DNA of 64,000 nucleotides, from positions 62,001 through 126,000 of the forward strand of contig DIXT01000030.1 in NCBI GenBank assembly GCA_002436085.1. The letters are read 5' to 3'. The position numbers and the translations under genes are program-made. The DNA comes from Anaerolineaceae bacterium UBA6073. Lineage in GTDB: Bacteria; Chloroflexota; Anaerolineae; Anaerolineales; Anaerolineaceae. The notes beneath the pieces are model-generated. The model did not search any database and was not told the origin of the DNA. It saw nothing but the letters and a program-made list of their open reading frames with translations. Positions 63,716 through 64,000 of this stretch are shown piece after piece; within the stretch, counting starts at the first letter, position 1; each line of letters starts with the position of its first letter.

Positions 63716-64000
63716 ATGCATGATTTGATTGGTACCTGGGCACAAATTGATGGACAGCCCTATCCTGGGCTTGCGTTCAGTTTTGAGCCCGATGGAACGT
63801 TCAGCGCTGTGTACGAGCTGATGAGCATCAGTTCCGCGGGCACCTACAAAACCGAAGGCGAGCTGATTGAAATGAATCAGACCCAGCACAGCTTTGGTTT
63901 GGTCGGTCTGTTCGTCGGGCGATACAAGGTGGAAGGCAGCCGTTTACTGTTGAACGTGGTCGCCGCGGGTGCGCAGGAGCGCCCTTCGGATTTGAACGGC
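63716..64000 (+). CDS. Hypothetical protein, C-terminus cut by window edge
   Basis: 95 codons visible from ATG 63716 (GGAATGGAGAG upstream, 22 bp after the CoA-transferase stop). MHDLIGTWAQIDGQPYPGLAF and later SFEPDGTFSAVYE suggest a small beta-barrel protein of lipocalin-like style (short GTW opening). Probably in the same operon; function unknown. Confidence 0.65.
   Translation, partial: MHDLIGTWAQIDGQPYPGLAFSFEPDGTFSAVYELMSISSAGTYKTEGELIEMNQTQHSFGLVGLFVGRYKVEGSRLLLNVVAAGAQERPSDLNG

Overview
The window looks like a chromosomal segment of an anaerobic member of the Chloroflexota, most likely class Anaerolineae. This is inferred from several traits: lipoproteins whose signal peptides are followed by PTE/TEAP-rich linkers, a huge secreted subtilase ending in a short YLPLILK tail, a sugar ABC transporter with a starch-module-bearing binding protein, a System I cytochrome c maturation cluster with a Cys-type CcmE, and the mixture of ECF transport, FeoAB and molybdenum hydroxylase genes. 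GC content is moderate to high in genes, intergenic regions are AT-richer, TTG starts are common, and several promoters carry an extended -10 of the form TGnTATAAT. No rRNA, tRNA or CRISPR array was recognised.

Layout. 1-6.7 kb: a GH94 phosphorylase cut by the window edge (-), a membrane acyltransferase, a type I glutamine synthetase, a membrane-anchored rhodanese whose reading frame crosses an in-frame TGA exactly at the catalytic position (candidate selenoprotein with a bacterial SECIS-like hairpin), and mannose-1-phosphate guanylyltransferase. 7.2-12.8 kb: a plasmid-like cassette of a large unknown protein (initiator-like context), an ExeA/TniB-type ATPase, ParA and ParB. It holds a five-copy, exactly 33-bp-periodic repeat array, a stray sixth copy, and two copies of a parS-like 16-bp palindrome. 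12.9-20.3 kb: ccmEFABCD followed by a pentaheme cytochrome lipoprotein and a flavin/heme transmembrane reductase. 20.4-29.7 kb: two tiny membrane proteins, a GH25 lysozyme, a triple-cluster CDGSH protein, a fused molybdenum hydroxylase, bacterioferritin, a lipoprotein gene interrupted by TGA, a beta-propeller lipoprotein and a PIG-L deacetylase.

29.8-33.7 kb (-): a SAM hydrolase (DUF62) operon with a fused ECF ATPase, an S component and a T component, with an intrinsic terminator between S and T. 33.9-38.7 kb: MarR regulator plus malE(X25)-malF-malG without malK. 39.0-43.3 kb (-): a MacB-like efflux/secretion operon. 43.5-49.1 kb: a DUF4143 ATPase and its decayed paralogue bracket a DtxR-family regulator divergent from feoA-feoB-feoB-associated Cys-rich protein, with two palindromic metal boxes between them. 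49.5-53.9 kb: DEAD-box helicase and TldD/TldE. 54.2-59.3 kb: a 1724-residue subtilase. 59.4-60.4 kb: an approximately 0.9 kb repeat element with nested inverted repeats around a GIY-YIG gene. 60.5-64 kb: an acyl-CoA type operon (SDR reductase, KAS III-like protein lacking the catalytic His and Asn, acetyl-CoA hydrolase/transferase, and a truncated small gene).

Themes: extracytoplasmic heme and iron metabolism (Ccm, pentaheme cytochrome, reductase, Feo, Bfr), glycan and starch-oligosaccharide use (GH94, MalEFG, GH25), and fermentation (CoA transferase, SDR). The signals most worth following are the Sec-rhodanese, the iteron/parS-like architecture of the Par cassette, the inverted-repeat GIY-YIG element, and the altered KAS III.
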